Positions 50,197 through 59,323 of a stretch of DNA of 64,000 bases are shown here, in pieces. How positions within the stretch are numbered: the stretch's first letter is position 1; each line of letters opens with the position of its first letter. The stretch covers positions 1,860,001 through 1,924,000 of the forward strand of contig NZ_JAJLJH010000001.1 of NCBI RefSeq assembly GCF_023231945.1. The letters are read 5' to 3'. Made by a program: the position numbers and the translations under genes. The notes under the pieces are model-generated. The model was not told where the DNA came from, made no database searches, and worked only from the letters and a program-made list of their open reading frames with translations. This stretch comes from Scleromatobacter humisilvae (lineage in GTDB: Bacteria > Pseudomonadota > Gammaproteobacteria > Burkholderiales > Burkholderiaceae_C).

Positions 50197-50384
50197 CGCA
50201 TGCGCGCGCGCTCGACGCACAGCGCCTCCAGCTCGCGCGCGCCGGCCTGCTGCACGGTGCGATCCGCGTCGACCGGCAGCGATTCGATCCGGCGCCGCGC
50301 GACCTCGATGCGCGACAGGCGCGCGACAAGCCTGCGGCGTTGCAGCTTGCTCAACCAGCGAGTGAGCGTATTGCGCAAGCGCAT
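50049..50384 (-). CDS. Small basic coiled-coil protein, hypothetical (111 aa)
   Basis: Begins MRLRNTLTRWLSKLQRRR and continues with a helical, charged stretch of heptad-like character (RIEVARRRIESL, ARELEALCVERARMRYLI). About 90% of third codon positions are G or C in the part outside the neighbour (50200-50384), which is typical of real genes here. It overlaps the kinase-like gene by 148 bases, and no strong ribosome site precedes the ATG. It may be real or a by-product of high GC; treat as provisional. Confidence 0.4.
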   Translation of the reverse strand: MRLRNTLTRWLSKLQRRRLVARLSRIEVARRRIESLPVDADRTVQQAGARELEALCVERARMRYLISRIDEDAGDPSASSTYRMQERAVPTNCSSGHSPRLRSSLPNVTHR

Positions 50385-50557
50385 GGTGCAGGTCCAGGTC
50401 GTTGGGGGCTGGTGCAGTTTTACGCGCGCTCGGTGACCGTTTGAAGACAGCGCAAGAATCGGCGCTCGGAATGCTCCGCTTGGCGGGCACGCGATCTGCT
50501 GGTGCGCCCTTTCGCCCAATACCGATTGAGATCCGACCCTGGTCGGCAGGAGAGAAG

Positions 50558-51709
50558 ATGAGTTATCGACTGGCCCTTCTGAGCGAGATTGCGCTCGTCG
50601 AGCGTGAAGGGCGGCTCTGGACACTCGACCTGTGGGTGAAGGATCTGCAGGCCCAGGCCGACGTGGTGCGCGCCGTGACGCTGTTCTCACCCGTGCTCGC
50701 CGAGGCGCCGGCCGGCTGGGCACTGCTTCCAGTGCCCGAGGGCATCAGGACGGTGCGCCTGCCGGCCACGCCGGCCACGATCGTCGCCGCAGTGCAGGCC
50801 TGCGACGTCGTGCAGGTCCCCGGCAATTCCGCCTGGGAGGATGCGGGACGCTCGCGCGCGTTCTCGCGCATCGCCCGGCGCGCCGGAAAGCCCGTCGTCC
50901 TGGGCATCTCGAGCGATCGCGCCACGACGAACCTGGTCAACGCACGCGGCAAGGGCATCCTGCGCCGGATGCGCGCACGCCTGCGCTCCTTCAGCATCAA
51001 GCTCAGCCAGCGCTACCTGGCGCGGCGCAGCAACGGCACCTTCATCGTCGGCGAGGGGCTGCGTCGCCTGGTCGACTCGGCGAGCGCCAACATCTTCGTC
51101 GGCACCGCCAGCTGGATTCGCGCCAGCGACATCGTCCCGCGCAGCGTCGAGCGCGAGCAGGCGGCGCCGATCCGGCTTTGCGCCGCCGCGCGCCTCGAGC
51201 GCATGAAGGGCATCCACCTGGCCCTGGAGGCGCTGGCCGCACAGCGCGACGCCGCGCCCAGACGCCTGCTGATCGCCGGACAGGGCCCCGAAGAAGCGGC
51301 GCTGCGCGCCCAGGTCGCGTCGCTCGGCCTGCGCGACACGGTCGAATTCGTGGGCACCTTCGCCTATCCCGGCCCGTTCCTCGAGTTCCTGCGCAGCCAG
51401 GACATCGTGGTGCTGACCAACCTCAACGACGAGCAGCCCCGGCTCGTCTTCGACGCCCTGAGCCAGGGCTGCCTCATCGTGTGCCCCGACTCGCTGCCCT
51501 ATCGCGCGCTGGGGATCCCCGAACGCCTGCTTTACAAGCGCGGCGACGCCCGGGCTCTCGCCGACGCCCTGACCCATGCCGCCGCGTCGCTTCGCGACAC
51601 CGCGTTGCGCGACGAGCTCGGTGCCATGGCCCGCGACGCGACGATCGAGTCGATGCACGAAAGGCGGCGGGACTGGGTGGTCAGGACGATGCTTCCCGCG
51701 GCCGCCTAG
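50558..51709 (+). CDS. GT4-type glycosyltransferase (383 aa)
   Basis: Two-domain GT-B fold. The C-terminal nucleotide-sugar domain shows LCAAARLERMKGIHLALEAL, LLIAGQGPEEAALRAQ and the acceptor/donor loop DEQPRLVFDALSQG, all typical of family 4. ATG 50558 (MSYRLALLSE) has AGGAGAG five bases upstream. It converges with the GT25 gene, overlapping by 4 bases. Likely adds a sugar to the polysaccharide built by the locus to its right; the sugar is unknown. Confidence 0.9.
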   Translation: MSYRLALLSEIALVEREGRLWTLDLWVKDLQAQADVVRAVTLFSPVLAEAPAGWALLPVPEGIRTVRLPATPATIVAAVQACDVVQVPGNSAWEDAGRSRAFSRIARRAGKPVVLGISSDRATTNLVNARGKGILRRMRARLRSFSIKLSQRYLARRSNGTFIVGEGLRRLVDSASANIFVGTASWIRASDIVPRSVEREQAAPIRLCAAARLERMKGIHLALEALAAQRDAAPRRLLIAGQGPEEAALRAQVASLGLRDTVEFVGTFAYPGPFLEFLRSQDIVVLTNLNDEQPRLVFDALSQGCLIVCPDSLPYRALGIPERLLYKRGDARALADALTHAAASLRDTALRDELGAMARDATIESMHERRRDWVVRTMLPAAA

Positions 51710-52410
51710 CGCCGGTTCCTGAACGATCTCAGCGCGGCCACCAGCGAGCGGATCCCCCAGGCGCGATCGAACCAGCGCAGCGCGTGGATGTCGGTACGCG
51801 ACGCTCGCTGATACCCCAGCGGCGGCTGGCAGGCCATCGTGCGGCGCGCCGGATGGGCCGCCCGGTACCAGCTGTATGCACCGTCGACGTGCATCGTACC
51901 GCCCTGCGCGTCGCCGGCGCGGCGGCCGAGCATCGCCTCCAGATACGCGATCAATTCGGGCATCACCGCCGCCTTGATGGCCACCATGTGAAGGCCCAGC
52001 ACCGCGGAGTCAGGCGGCACCTCGACGAGCCCCTGCCCGGGCGCCAGCGGCGGCGTGACCTTGAGCAGGCCCAGGTAGGCGATGTCCCAGGATGACGCGC
52101 GCAACGCCGGCGCACGCGCGGCGAGTGCGGCCTGGAAGTCGTCGACGAAGTTGAGGTCGTCCTCGAGAACCAGGATGCTCGCGTGCCCTGCCGCGAGCGC
52201 GGCCTTCAGCACCCCGAGGTGGCTCAGGAAGCAACCGCGCGTGCCGATCGTCGGGAACTCGCCCGCGTCCTTCGGTCGGACCGCCTCGAAGAACACGCGC
52301 TGTGGCGATGCCTGCGTGATGCCCGCGCGCCGGAACTGGGCGAGCATCTCGGCCTTGCGGTCGGTGCGCGCGGGCAGGTTGATGATGTAGATGGCGTCGA
52401 ACAGGTCCAC
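51706..52410 (-). CDS. GT25-family (LPS-type) glycosyltransferase (234 aa)
   Basis: Opens with the family signature MDLFDAIYIINLPARTDRKA. The metal-binding EDD lies in ILVLEDDLNFV, and the conserved GCFLSHLGVLKAAL stretch follows the family pattern. Members add galactose or glucose to LPS or other surface glycans. It is the last gene of the minus-strand EPS run, 13 bases after wcaJ. Confidence 0.9.
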   Translation of the reverse strand: MDLFDAIYIINLPARTDRKAEMLAQFRRAGITQASPQRVFFEAVRPKDAGEFPTIGTRGCFLSHLGVLKAALAAGHASILVLEDDLNFVDDFQAALAARAPALRASSWDIAYLGLLKVTPPLAPGQGLVEVPPDSAVLGLHMVAIKAAVMPELIAYLEAMLGRRAGDAQGGTMHVDGAYSWYRAAHPARRTMACQPPLGYQRASRTDIHALRWFDRAWGIRSLVAALRSFRNRR

Positions 52411-52423
52411 GCCTGCATCCGCC

Positions 52424-53818
52424 TCAGTAGGCGCTTCGATCGAGGAAGACCAGCTTGACCGTCTTCGCGATGATCAACAGGTCCAGCCCGAGCGTCCAGT
52501 TGCGCAGGTACTCGAGGTCGAACTCGATGCGCGCGGCCATCTTGTCGAGCGTGTCGGTCTCGCCGCGCAGGCCGTTGACCTGCGCCCAGCCGGTGATGCC
52601 CGGCTTGACCTTGTGGCGCGCCATGTAGGCCTTCACCAGCTTGCGGTATTGCTCGTTGTGCGCCACCGCGTGCGGGCGCGGGCCGACGATGCTCATGCGA
52701 CCCTGCAGCACGTTGACGAACTGCGGCAGCTCGTCGAGCGAGGTCTTGCGGATGAAGGCGCCGAACGGCGTGATGCGCGGATCGTCGCGCGTGGCCTGCT
52801 TGACCACCGGCCCGTTGTCGGTGGCGCGCATCGAGCGGAACTTGTAGACCTCGATGATCTCGCCATCGAGCCCGGTGCGGCGCTGGCGGAAGATCACCGG
52901 GCCCGGCGAGCTCATCTTCACGCCCAGCGCCAGCACGACCAGCACCGGCGAGATCAGCAGCAGGATCAGCGTCGACAGCACGATGTCGCTCGAGCGCTTG
53001 ACGAAGCCGTTGATGCCGGTGAACGGCGCCACCATCAGGCCGACGACCGGCACGCCGCCCATGTCCTCGAGCCGGCCCTGGATGACGCTGACGCCGAAGA
53101 TGTCGGGCACGAAGTGGATCGACGCGGTGGTGTTCTGCAGCGACTCGAGCAGCGACTGGATGCGCGGCTGCGACGTCAGCGGCAGCGTGATGAAGACGTC
53201 CTTGACGCCATGGGTCTCGATGAACTCGGGCAGCTGCCTGAGCGCGCCGACCAGCGTGGCGTCCTCGGGCAGGTTGACGCGGTCGGCGGAGCGGTCGTCG
53301 AAGAAGCCCAGCAGGTCGTGGCCGAAGGACTTGCGCTGGTGCAGCATCTGCGCGACGCGCATGCCCATGCGGCCGGCGCCGATGATCACCGCGGGGCGAC
53401 GCGCGTCCGGCAGCGAGGACAGGTGGCGCTGGACCGCGGTGCCGATGGCCACCAGCCCCCATTGCACCAGCGGCGTGGCGATGCCCCAGGCGATCAGCAT
53501 GTCGGTGTCGAACGACGACAGGCTGTTGGTGGCATAGCCCAGCAGCGCCAGCACGCTCAGCACCCACACCCACGACAGGATGATGTCGATGCCCACGCCC
53601 ACGCCGGTGCGGCCGAAGCGGTTGACGCCCGGGAACATCAGCACCAGCAGCAGGATGGCCAGCGCCATCGCCACGCCGTCCATGCGGTAGCCGTAGATCT
53701 CGTGGAACACGCCCAGCATGCCCGCGGCCACCAGAGGCTCGAGCAGGGACGCGATCGTGCTCCCGATCGACGGCGGGGCACTGAGGAACTGCTTGCGGAC
53801 GGTGCGCTCTTCGAACAT
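52424..53818 (-). CDS. wcaJ: Undecaprenyl-phosphate glucose phosphotransferase (464 aa)
   Basis: Polyisoprenyl-phosphate hexose-1-phosphate transferase that starts repeat-unit synthesis on the lipid carrier. It has four N-terminal membrane helices, a Rossmann-like nucleotide domain (VIIGAGRMGMRVAQML), a fifth helix and the catalytic bacterial sugar transferase domain (VYKFRSMR, TSLDELPQFVNVLQG, IVGPRPHA). Length is typical of WcaJ/EpsB-type proteins. Confidence 0.93.
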   Translation of the reverse strand: MFEERTVRKQFLSAPPSIGSTIASLLEPLVAAGMLGVFHEIYGYRMDGVAMALAILLLVLMFPGVNRFGRTGVGVGIDIILSWVWVLSVLALLGYATNSLSSFDTDMLIAWGIATPLVQWGLVAIGTAVQRHLSSLPDARRPAVIIGAGRMGMRVAQMLHQRKSFGHDLLGFFDDRSADRVNLPEDATLVGALRQLPEFIETHGVKDVFITLPLTSQPRIQSLLESLQNTTASIHFVPDIFGVSVIQGRLEDMGGVPVVGLMVAPFTGINGFVKRSSDIVLSTLILLLISPVLVVLALGVKMSSPGPVIFRQRRTGLDGEIIEVYKFRSMRATDNGPVVKQATRDDPRITPFGAFIRKTSLDELPQFVNVLQGRMSIVGPRPHAVAHNEQYRKLVKAYMARHKVKPGITGWAQVNGLRGETDTLDKMAARIEFDLEYLRNWTLGLDLLIIAKTVKLVFLDRSAY

Positions 53819-53877
53819 GTCAGCCTGGGACGCACCCGGTCAGGGTGCCGGAGAGGGCATGCAAGGTTCGCGCCATT

Positions 53878-55323
53878 TCAGCTGGTACGGCCATACGTAT
53901 CCTCGAAGCGGACGATGTCGTCCTCGCCGAGGTACGAGCCGGACTGCACCTCGATGATCTCGAGCGGCAGCTTGCCGGGGTTGGCGAGGCGGTGCGTCTC
54001 GCCGAGCGGGATGTAGGTGCTCTGGTTCTCGGTGAGGATCATCTTGCGATCGCCGCAGGTGACCTCCGCCGTGCCCTGCACGACGATCCAGTGCTCGGCG
54101 CGATGGTGATGCATCTGCAGGCTCAGCGTCGCGCCCGGGTTGACCATGATGCGCTTGACCTGGAAGCGCGGCCCGGCGTCCACGCTGTCGTACCAGCCCC
54201 AGGGCCGGTTCACCTTGCGGTGCAGCGTGTGCTCGGTGCGCTTCTCGCTGGTCAGGCGATTGACGATCTTCTTGACGTCCTGGCTGCGCTCGCGGTCGGC
54301 CACGAGCACGGCATCGGCGGTCTCGACGATCACGACGTTGTCGACGCCCAGCGCCGTCACGAGGCGGCCGCTGGCGTGCACCAGCGTGTTGCGGCTGTCC
54401 TCGAACATCACGTCGCCGACGCTGGAATTGCCCGCCGCATCCTTGGCCGCGACCTGCCAGACGGCGTCCCACGCGCCGAGGTCGTTCCAGCCGGCGTCCA
54501 GCGGCACCATGCGGATGTCGAACGCGCTGCCCGGGCAACGTTCCATGACGGCGTAGTCGACCGATTCCGACGGCACCGCCAGGAAGGCCTCGCGCGTCGG
54601 CCGGATGAAGCGCGCGTCGGGCGTGCGGCCGCTCCATGCGGCTTGCGTGGCGGAGAGGATGTCGGGACGGAACTGCGCCAGCGCCTTCAGCCACACCGAC
54701 GCGCGCAGCACGAACATGCCCGAGTTCCAGGTGTAGCCGCCCTCGGCGAGGTAGCGCGCGGCGGTCGCCGCGTCCGGCTTCTCGACGAACTGGGCGACCT
54801 GGTGCAGGCCGTCGCCCGCGGTGCTGCGGATATAGCCGTAGGCCGTCTCGGGGCTGGCGGGCGTGATGCCCAGGATCACGATGGCGCCGTCGGCGGCGCC
54901 GCGCACGGCCTTCTGCAGCGCCGCGGTGAATGCGCCCTGATCGGTGACGGTCTGGTCGGCGGGCGACACGACCAGCACCGGGTCGGCGCCGCCCTCGGTC
55001 GCCGCCAGCGCGGCCAGCGTCAGCGCCGGCGCGGTGTTGCGGCCGACCGGCTCCAGGATCACGGCCGCCGGCTCGACGCCCTTCTCGCGCAGTTGCTCCA
55101 GCGCCAGGAAGCGGTGTTCGGCGTTGCCGACGATCAGCGGCGCCTCGACGGCGATGTCCGCGCTGCCCAGGCCGACCAGGCGCGCGACGGCCTGCTGGAA
55201 CAGGCTGTCGTCGGAGCCCAGCGAGAGGAATTGCTTCGGGAAACCGGCGCGCGACAAGGGCCAGAGGCGCGTGCCGCTGCCTCCGGCCATGATGACGGGT
55301 TGGATCGAGATCGACGCTGCCAT
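53878..55323 (-). CDS. manC: Mannose-1-phosphate guanylyltransferase/mannose-6-phosphate isomerase (481 aa)
   Basis: Makes GDP-mannose. The nucleotidyltransferase domain begins [20 protein letters not shown] and contains FVEKPD and WNSGMF. The C-terminal type II isomerase cupin shows NRPWGWYD, LQMHHHRAEHWIVV and YIPLGETHRL. ATG 55323 (MAASISIQP) fits the family start; an upstream GTG adds only 15 residues. Located between wcaJ and a second nucleotidyltransferase, so GDP-mannose likely feeds the EPS. Confidence 0.95.
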   Translation of the reverse strand: MAASISIQPVIMAGGSGTRLWPLSRAGFPKQFLSLGSDDSLFQQAVARLVGLGSADIAVEAPLIVGNAEHRFLALEQLREKGVEPAAVILEPVGRNTAPALTLAALAATEGGADPVLVVSPADQTVTDQGAFTAALQKAVRGAADGAIVILGITPASPETAYGYIRSTAGDGLHQVAQFVEKPDAATAARYLAEGGYTWNSGMFVLRASVWLKALAQFRPDILSATQAAWSGRTPDARFIRPTREAFLAVPSESVDYAVMERCPGSAFDIRMVPLDAGWNDLGAWDAVWQVAAKDAAGNSSVGDVMFEDSRNTLVHASGRLVTALGVDNVVIVETADAVLVADRERSQDVKKIVNRLTSEKRTEHTLHRKVNRPWGWYDSVDAGPRFQVKRIMVNPGATLSLQMHHHRAEHWIVVQGTAEVTCGDRKMILTENQSTYIPLGETHRLANPGKLPLEIIEVQSGSYLGEDDIVRFEDTYGRTS

Positions 55324-55395
55324 GGGACGCTTTCGGAAATGAGGATCGGGCTCGCGACACGCGCCCAAGTGTCGCGATCGACGCTTAGCAGCGAA

Positions 55396-56499
55396 TTACG
55401 CGCGTGCGTCGCCCCAGCGCAGGACGGTGCCTTCGTCGCCCGGATACGTGGTGTTGCCGTGCCGGTCGACGCAGTAGTTCGGCGACACGATCATATCTTC
55501 GAGCATCTGGCCTTCGGACAGCCGCGTGTAGTCGAACAGGATGCTGCGGATCAGCTTGCTGCCCCCGCGCAACACGCAGCCGTTGCCCAGCCACGCCGGG
55601 CCGACGATGGTGGCGCCCGGTTCGATCTCGCTGGACGAGCCGATGTAGACCGGCCCGGTGATGTCGACCTTGTCGAAATCGATGTTCGTGTTCAGGCCCA
55701 CCCAGACGCCCGGACGCACCTCGGTACCCGGCATGTCCATCTGCGCCACCTCGCCGCGCAGCACGCGCTGGCAGACTGCCCAGTAGTCGGTGACGCGACC
55801 GATGTCGATCCAGTTGAACCAGCGGCTCTGCGAGTAGAACGGCAGGCCCTTCTCGGCCAGCAGGGGGAACAGCTGGCCGCCGATGTCGAACACCTGGCCC
55901 GACGGGATCAGGTCGAGCACGGCCGGCTCGAAGATGTAGATGCCGGTGCTGGCCATGCGCGACCTGGCCTTCTCGGGCGCCGGCTTTTCCTGAAACTCGG
56001 TGATGCGGCCGTCCGGGTCGCTGACGACCACGCCGTAGTTCTTCACTTCCTCCAGCGGCACTTCCAGCGTGACGACGCTGGCCAGCGCCTTCTTGCTCGC
56101 GTGCTCGTGCAGCGCGGCGCCGATGTCGAGATCGATGATGGCGTCGCCGCACAGCACGATGGTGGTCTCGTCGAAGAAGCCGCTGTGGTCCTGGATCTTG
56201 CGCATGCCGCCGGCCGAGCCCTTGGGGTTCGGCACGATCTCGCCGTGGTCGCGCTTGCCTTCGAACGAGTAGCCGATCTCGACGCCCCAGCGGCTGCCGT
56301 TGCCGAAGTAACTTTCGATCTTCCAGTGCGAATAGGCCACGTTGATCATGATCTCCTTGACGCCGTAGCGCGCGAGATGCTCGATCAGGTACTCCAGCAC
56401 CGGCTTGCCCAGGATGGGAATCATCGGCTTGGGCATGTACTTGGTCAGCGGGCGCACACGGGTGCCTTGGCCGGCTGCGAGGATCATGGCTTTCGCCAT
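55396..56499 (-). CDS. Sugar-phosphate nucleotidyltransferase with hexapeptide domain (367 aa)
   Basis: The N-terminal domain has AMILAAGQGTRVRPLTKYM and PKPMIPILGKP, the catalytic start of GDP-mannose/glucose-1-phosphate type pyrophosphorylases. The C-terminal third is a left-handed beta-helix-like region (TGPVYIGSSSEIEPGATIVG). AAGGAAG is the ribosome site. ManC is already present, so this may use another sugar phosphate. The actual substrate cannot be read from sequence. Confidence 0.88.
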   Translation of the reverse strand: MAKAMILAAGQGTRVRPLTKYMPKPMIPILGKPVLEYLIEHLARYGVKEIMINVAYSHWKIESYFGNGSRWGVEIGYSFEGKRDHGEIVPNPKGSAGGMRKIQDHSGFFDETTIVLCGDAIIDLDIGAALHEHASKKALASVVTLEVPLEEVKNYGVVVSDPDGRITEFQEKPAPEKARSRMASTGIYIFEPAVLDLIPSGQVFDIGGQLFPLLAEKGLPFYSQSRWFNWIDIGRVTDYWAVCQRVLRGEVAQMDMPGTEVRPGVWVGLNTNIDFDKVDITGPVYIGSSSEIEPGATIVGPAWLGNGCVLRGGSKLIRSILFDYTRLSEGQMLEDMIVSPNYCVDRHGNTTYPGDEGTVLRWGDARA

Positions 56500-56639
56500 C
56501 GTGCTTCCTTTGGTCGAAATGAGAGGGGCCGGGTCAGCGGCCCGCCGGGCAAGCGGGGAACTGGGTCGGCCGGGCGATGCCCCGGGCACAACCCACGGGC
56601 GCCGCGACGCGAGTGAGGATTCTCGCAGCTGAACACTGC

Positions 56640-56671
56640 CGGCCTTGTAGGCCGTGGCCCCATCTTCGGGG
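56640..56671. other. Two adjacent hairpins in the gap between the acyltransferase and nucleotidyltransferase genes
   Basis: CGGCC/GGCCG arms (56640-56644 and 56650-56654) and CCCC/GGGG arms (56658-56661 and 56668-56671) sit side by side in the 189-base gap. They come just after the acyltransferase stop in the minus direction. They could end or attenuate the upstream transcript; no T-run follows. Confidence 0.35.
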
Positions 56672-56688
56672 TGTCAGCCGGACTTGTA

Positions 56689-57849
56689 TCACGTGCGATT
56701 GGCAGCCGGATTGCACGATCCGGCACCAAGGGGTGCGCCGCGCTTGTTGCTCGACCACAACAGCAACAGCGCGATGACGACCTGTCCTGCACTGCAGACC
56801 TCGAGCCTGAGCAGCGGCGGCGCCAGTTCCCAGGCGGTCAGCCCGGCCGCCACGGCGACGGCCGCGACGACGACCTGCGCGAGCGGGCCCGGCACCGCCA
56901 AGCGGCGCGCGCTCGACACGAGCGTGCGCGACAGCACGAACACCGCGAGCACCAGCACGATCGTCGCCGCCGCCCAGGCCGCGGCGTCCCAGGGCCACGC
57001 CGACAGCGTCTCGAGCACGCCCAGGGCGCCGTAGTGCAGCGGCACGATCAGGAGGCTGGCAGGTCCGCGCAGCGATGTCCGCTGCGCCAACGCAGGCAGT
57101 GCCGCCACCGCGCGATCTGCAAGCAGCCAGGCGGCCGCGACGATGCCGACGGCGCACAGGAAATACGCGATCGACACCGAGCTCCAGCGAAATACCGGGG
57201 CCCCGCACGCCGCGAGCACGGCCCACAGCGCCAGGCAAAGCACCGCGGCGGCCCCGACGATCCAGGCCTCCTGCGACGAGCCGGCCTGACGCCAGCGTCG
57301 TCCGACCAGGAACCCCAGCAGCGGAAACGCGAGCCAGGGGCCGAGCGGATAGGAGATGTGGTGCACGGCCGCATTGCCGGTGACGAAGGCCAGGAGCGAG
57401 TCGTCGGGGATCCGGCCGTGGACCAGCGGCGCCAGGCCGAAGCGCGCAACCAGCACCAACGCCAGCAGCCCGCCGGCGACGAATTCGGGCCGCCGCGCGC
57501 GCCGCACGCCGAACAGCGTGGCCGTCGACACGGCGGCGAACCCGAAGAAGTCTAGGCCGAGCAGCGTACCTGTGCTCCAGTTCAGCAATGCATCGGCGAG
57601 CAGCAGCAGCACGATCTTGCGCAGCGCGGAGGCGGCCCGCTCGCCGCTGCCGGACGCGAGGCCTGAGCCGACGCCCGTCGCGAAGAAGAAGAGCGCGGGC
57701 GCAGCGCTGCCGACGAACACCAGCCACGCGGGCCAGCCGCCGCCGACCGCGTCGGCGCCGAGCAACTGGTAGCCGGCGTGGTTGACGATCATGAGGATCG
57801 CCGCGAGCCCCCGGAACAGATCCAGTTGGTGGCTTCGCCGGCCGGACAT
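56689..57849 (-). CDS. DUF1624/OpgC-like acyltransferase membrane protein (386 aa)
   Basis: Ten or more hydrophobic helices with the start HQLDLFRGLAAILMIVNHAGY, matching the N-acetyltransferase/DUF1624 group, and SYPLGPWLAFPLLGFLVGRR farther on. Members acylate sugars across the membrane. ATG 57849 (MSGRRSHQ) precedes the first helix. It sits in the EPS locus 38 bases after rfbC, so modification of the EPS with acetyl groups is a likely role. Catalytic residue assignment is not certain. Confidence 0.78.
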   Translation of the reverse strand: MSGRRSHQLDLFRGLAAILMIVNHAGYQLLGADAVGGGWPAWLVFVGSAAPALFFFATGVGSGLASGSGERAASALRKIVLLLLADALLNWSTGTLLGLDFFGFAAVSTATLFGVRRARRPEFVAGGLLALVLVARFGLAPLVHGRIPDDSLLAFVTGNAAVHHISYPLGPWLAFPLLGFLVGRRWRQAGSSQEAWIVGAAAVLCLALWAVLAACGAPVFRWSSVSIAYFLCAVGIVAAAWLLADRAVAALPALAQRTSLRGPASLLIVPLHYGALGVLETLSAWPWDAAAWAAATIVLVLAVFVLSRTLVSSARRLAVPGPLAQVVVAAVAVAAGLTAWELAPPLLRLEVCSAGQVVIALLLLWSSNKRGAPLGAGSCNPAANRT

Positions 57850-57887
57850 CGCGAGGCCAGTGGCGGGTTGCGCCAGCGCCGCAGACG

Positions 57888-58430
57888 TCAAGGCACGTCT
57901 CGCAACGATCCCGCCGCGGCGTCCTTGGCCGACAGCGTCGGCGCCACGCCCAGGTCCGGCCAGGCGATGCCCACGTCCGGGTCGTCCCAGCGCACGGCGC
58001 CTTCGTCCGCCGGCGAATAGAACTCGGTGGTCTTGTAGAGGAAGTCCGCGGTCTCGGTGAGCACGAGGAAGCCATGCGCGAGGCCCGGCGGGATCCACAG
58101 CTGGCGATGGTTGTCGCCGCTGAGCTCGACGCCCACCCAGCGCCCGAAGGTCGGGCTGTCGCGCCGGATGTCCACGCTCACGTCGAAGACGGCACCGGCC
58201 GTCACGCGCACGAGCTTGCCCTGCGCCTTCGCGCCCTTCTGGAAATGCAGGCCGCGCAGCACGCCGCGCGCGGAACGCGAATGGTTGTCCTGCACGAAGT
58301 CGACGTGGTGGCCGACGGCGGCGTCGAACGCGTTCTGGTTGAAGCTTTCGAGGAAGAAGCCGCGGGCGTCGCCGAACACCTTCGGCTGCAGGATCAGGAC
58401 GCCGTCGATGGCGGTGGTCTCGACTTGCAT
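57888..58430 (-). CDS. rfbC: dTDP-4-dehydrorhamnose 3,5-epimerase (180 aa)
   Basis: Cupin enzyme of dTDP-L-rhamnose synthesis. Signatures are VFGDARGFFLESFN, the catalytic His in RGLHFQKG and LWIPPGLAHGFLVL. Length fits. Last of the four rhamnose genes, 2 bases after rfbA. Confidence 0.96.
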   Translation of the reverse strand: MQVETTAIDGVLILQPKVFGDARGFFLESFNQNAFDAAVGHHVDFVQDNHSRSARGVLRGLHFQKGAKAQGKLVRVTAGAVFDVSVDIRRDSPTFGRWVGVELSGDNHRQLWIPPGLAHGFLVLTETADFLYKTTEFYSPADEGAVRWDDPDVGIAWPDLGVAPTLSAKDAAAGSLRDVP

Positions 58431-58432
58431 GT

Positions 58433-59314
58433 TCAGAAGACCCGTTCGGCCAGCAGGCGCTGCAGGTACTGGCCGTAGCCGCTCTTGGCCAGCGGCGCCG
58501 CCAGCGCGGCGAGCTCGGCGTCGGAGATCCATTTCTGGCGCCAGCAGATCTCTTCCGGGCAGCAGGCCTTCAGGCCCTGGCGCTTCTCCAGCGTGTGCAC
58601 GAACTGGCTCGCCTCGAGCAGCGAGTCGTGCGTGCCGGTGTCCAGCCAGGCGTCGCCGCGGCCCAGGATCTGCACGTCCAGCTTGCCGGCCTCGAGGTAG
58701 AGGCGGTTCAGGTCGGTGATCTCGAGTTCGCCGCGGGCGCTGGGCTTGAGCGACTTGGCGTGCTCGACGACGTGGGTGTCGTAGAAGTACAGGCCGGTGA
58801 CCGCGTAGCGGCTCTTGGGCTTGGCGGGCTTTTCCTCCAGGCTGATCGCCTTGCCGGCCGCGTCGAATTCGACGACGCCGTAGCGCTCGGGGTCGGTCAC
58901 CGGATAGGCGAAGACAGTGGCGCAGTCGAGGTTGGCGGACGCGCTCTCGAGGCGGCCGCCGAGATCGTGCCCGTAGAAGATGTTGTCGCCCAGCACCAGC
59001 GCGCTCGGCGCGTCGCCGATGAACTTCTCGCCGATGAGGAAGGCCTGCGCGAGGCCGTCGGGGCTGTCCTGCACCGCGTATTGCAGGTCGAGGCCCCAGC
59101 GCTTGCCGTCGCCCAGCAGCTGCTCGAAGCGCGGCGTGTCCTGCGGGGTGCTGATGATCAGGATCTCGCGGATCCCCGCCAGCAGCAGCACGCTCAGCGG
59201 GTAGTAGATCATCGGCTTGTCGTACACCGGGATCAGCTGCTTGCTGATCGCGAGCGTGGCCGGATGCAGGCGGGTGCCGGAGCCTCCGGCGAGGATGATG
59301 CCTTTGCGGTTCAA
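58433..59314 (-). CDS. rfbA: Glucose-1-phosphate thymidylyltransferase (293 aa)
   Basis: First enzyme of dTDP-rhamnose synthesis, making dTDP-glucose. It opens with [20 protein letters not shown] and has [19 protein letters not shown] and [19 protein letters not shown]. Length is typical (about 290). It follows rfbD by 9 bases. Confidence 0.97.
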   Translation of the reverse strand: MNRKGIILAGGSGTRLHPATLAISKQLIPVYDKPMIYYPLSVLLLAGIREILIISTPQDTPRFEQLLGDGKRWGLDLQYAVQDSPDGLAQAFLIGEKFIGDAPSALVLGDNIFYGHDLGGRLESASANLDCATVFAYPVTDPERYGVVEFDAAGKAISLEEKPAKPKSRYAVTGLYFYDTHVVEHAKSLKPSARGELEITDLNRLYLEAGKLDVQILGRGDAWLDTGTHDSLLEASQFVHTLEKRQGLKACCPEEICWRQKWISDAELAALAAPLAKSGYGQYLQRLLAERVF

Positions 59315-59323
59315 GAGGATTCC

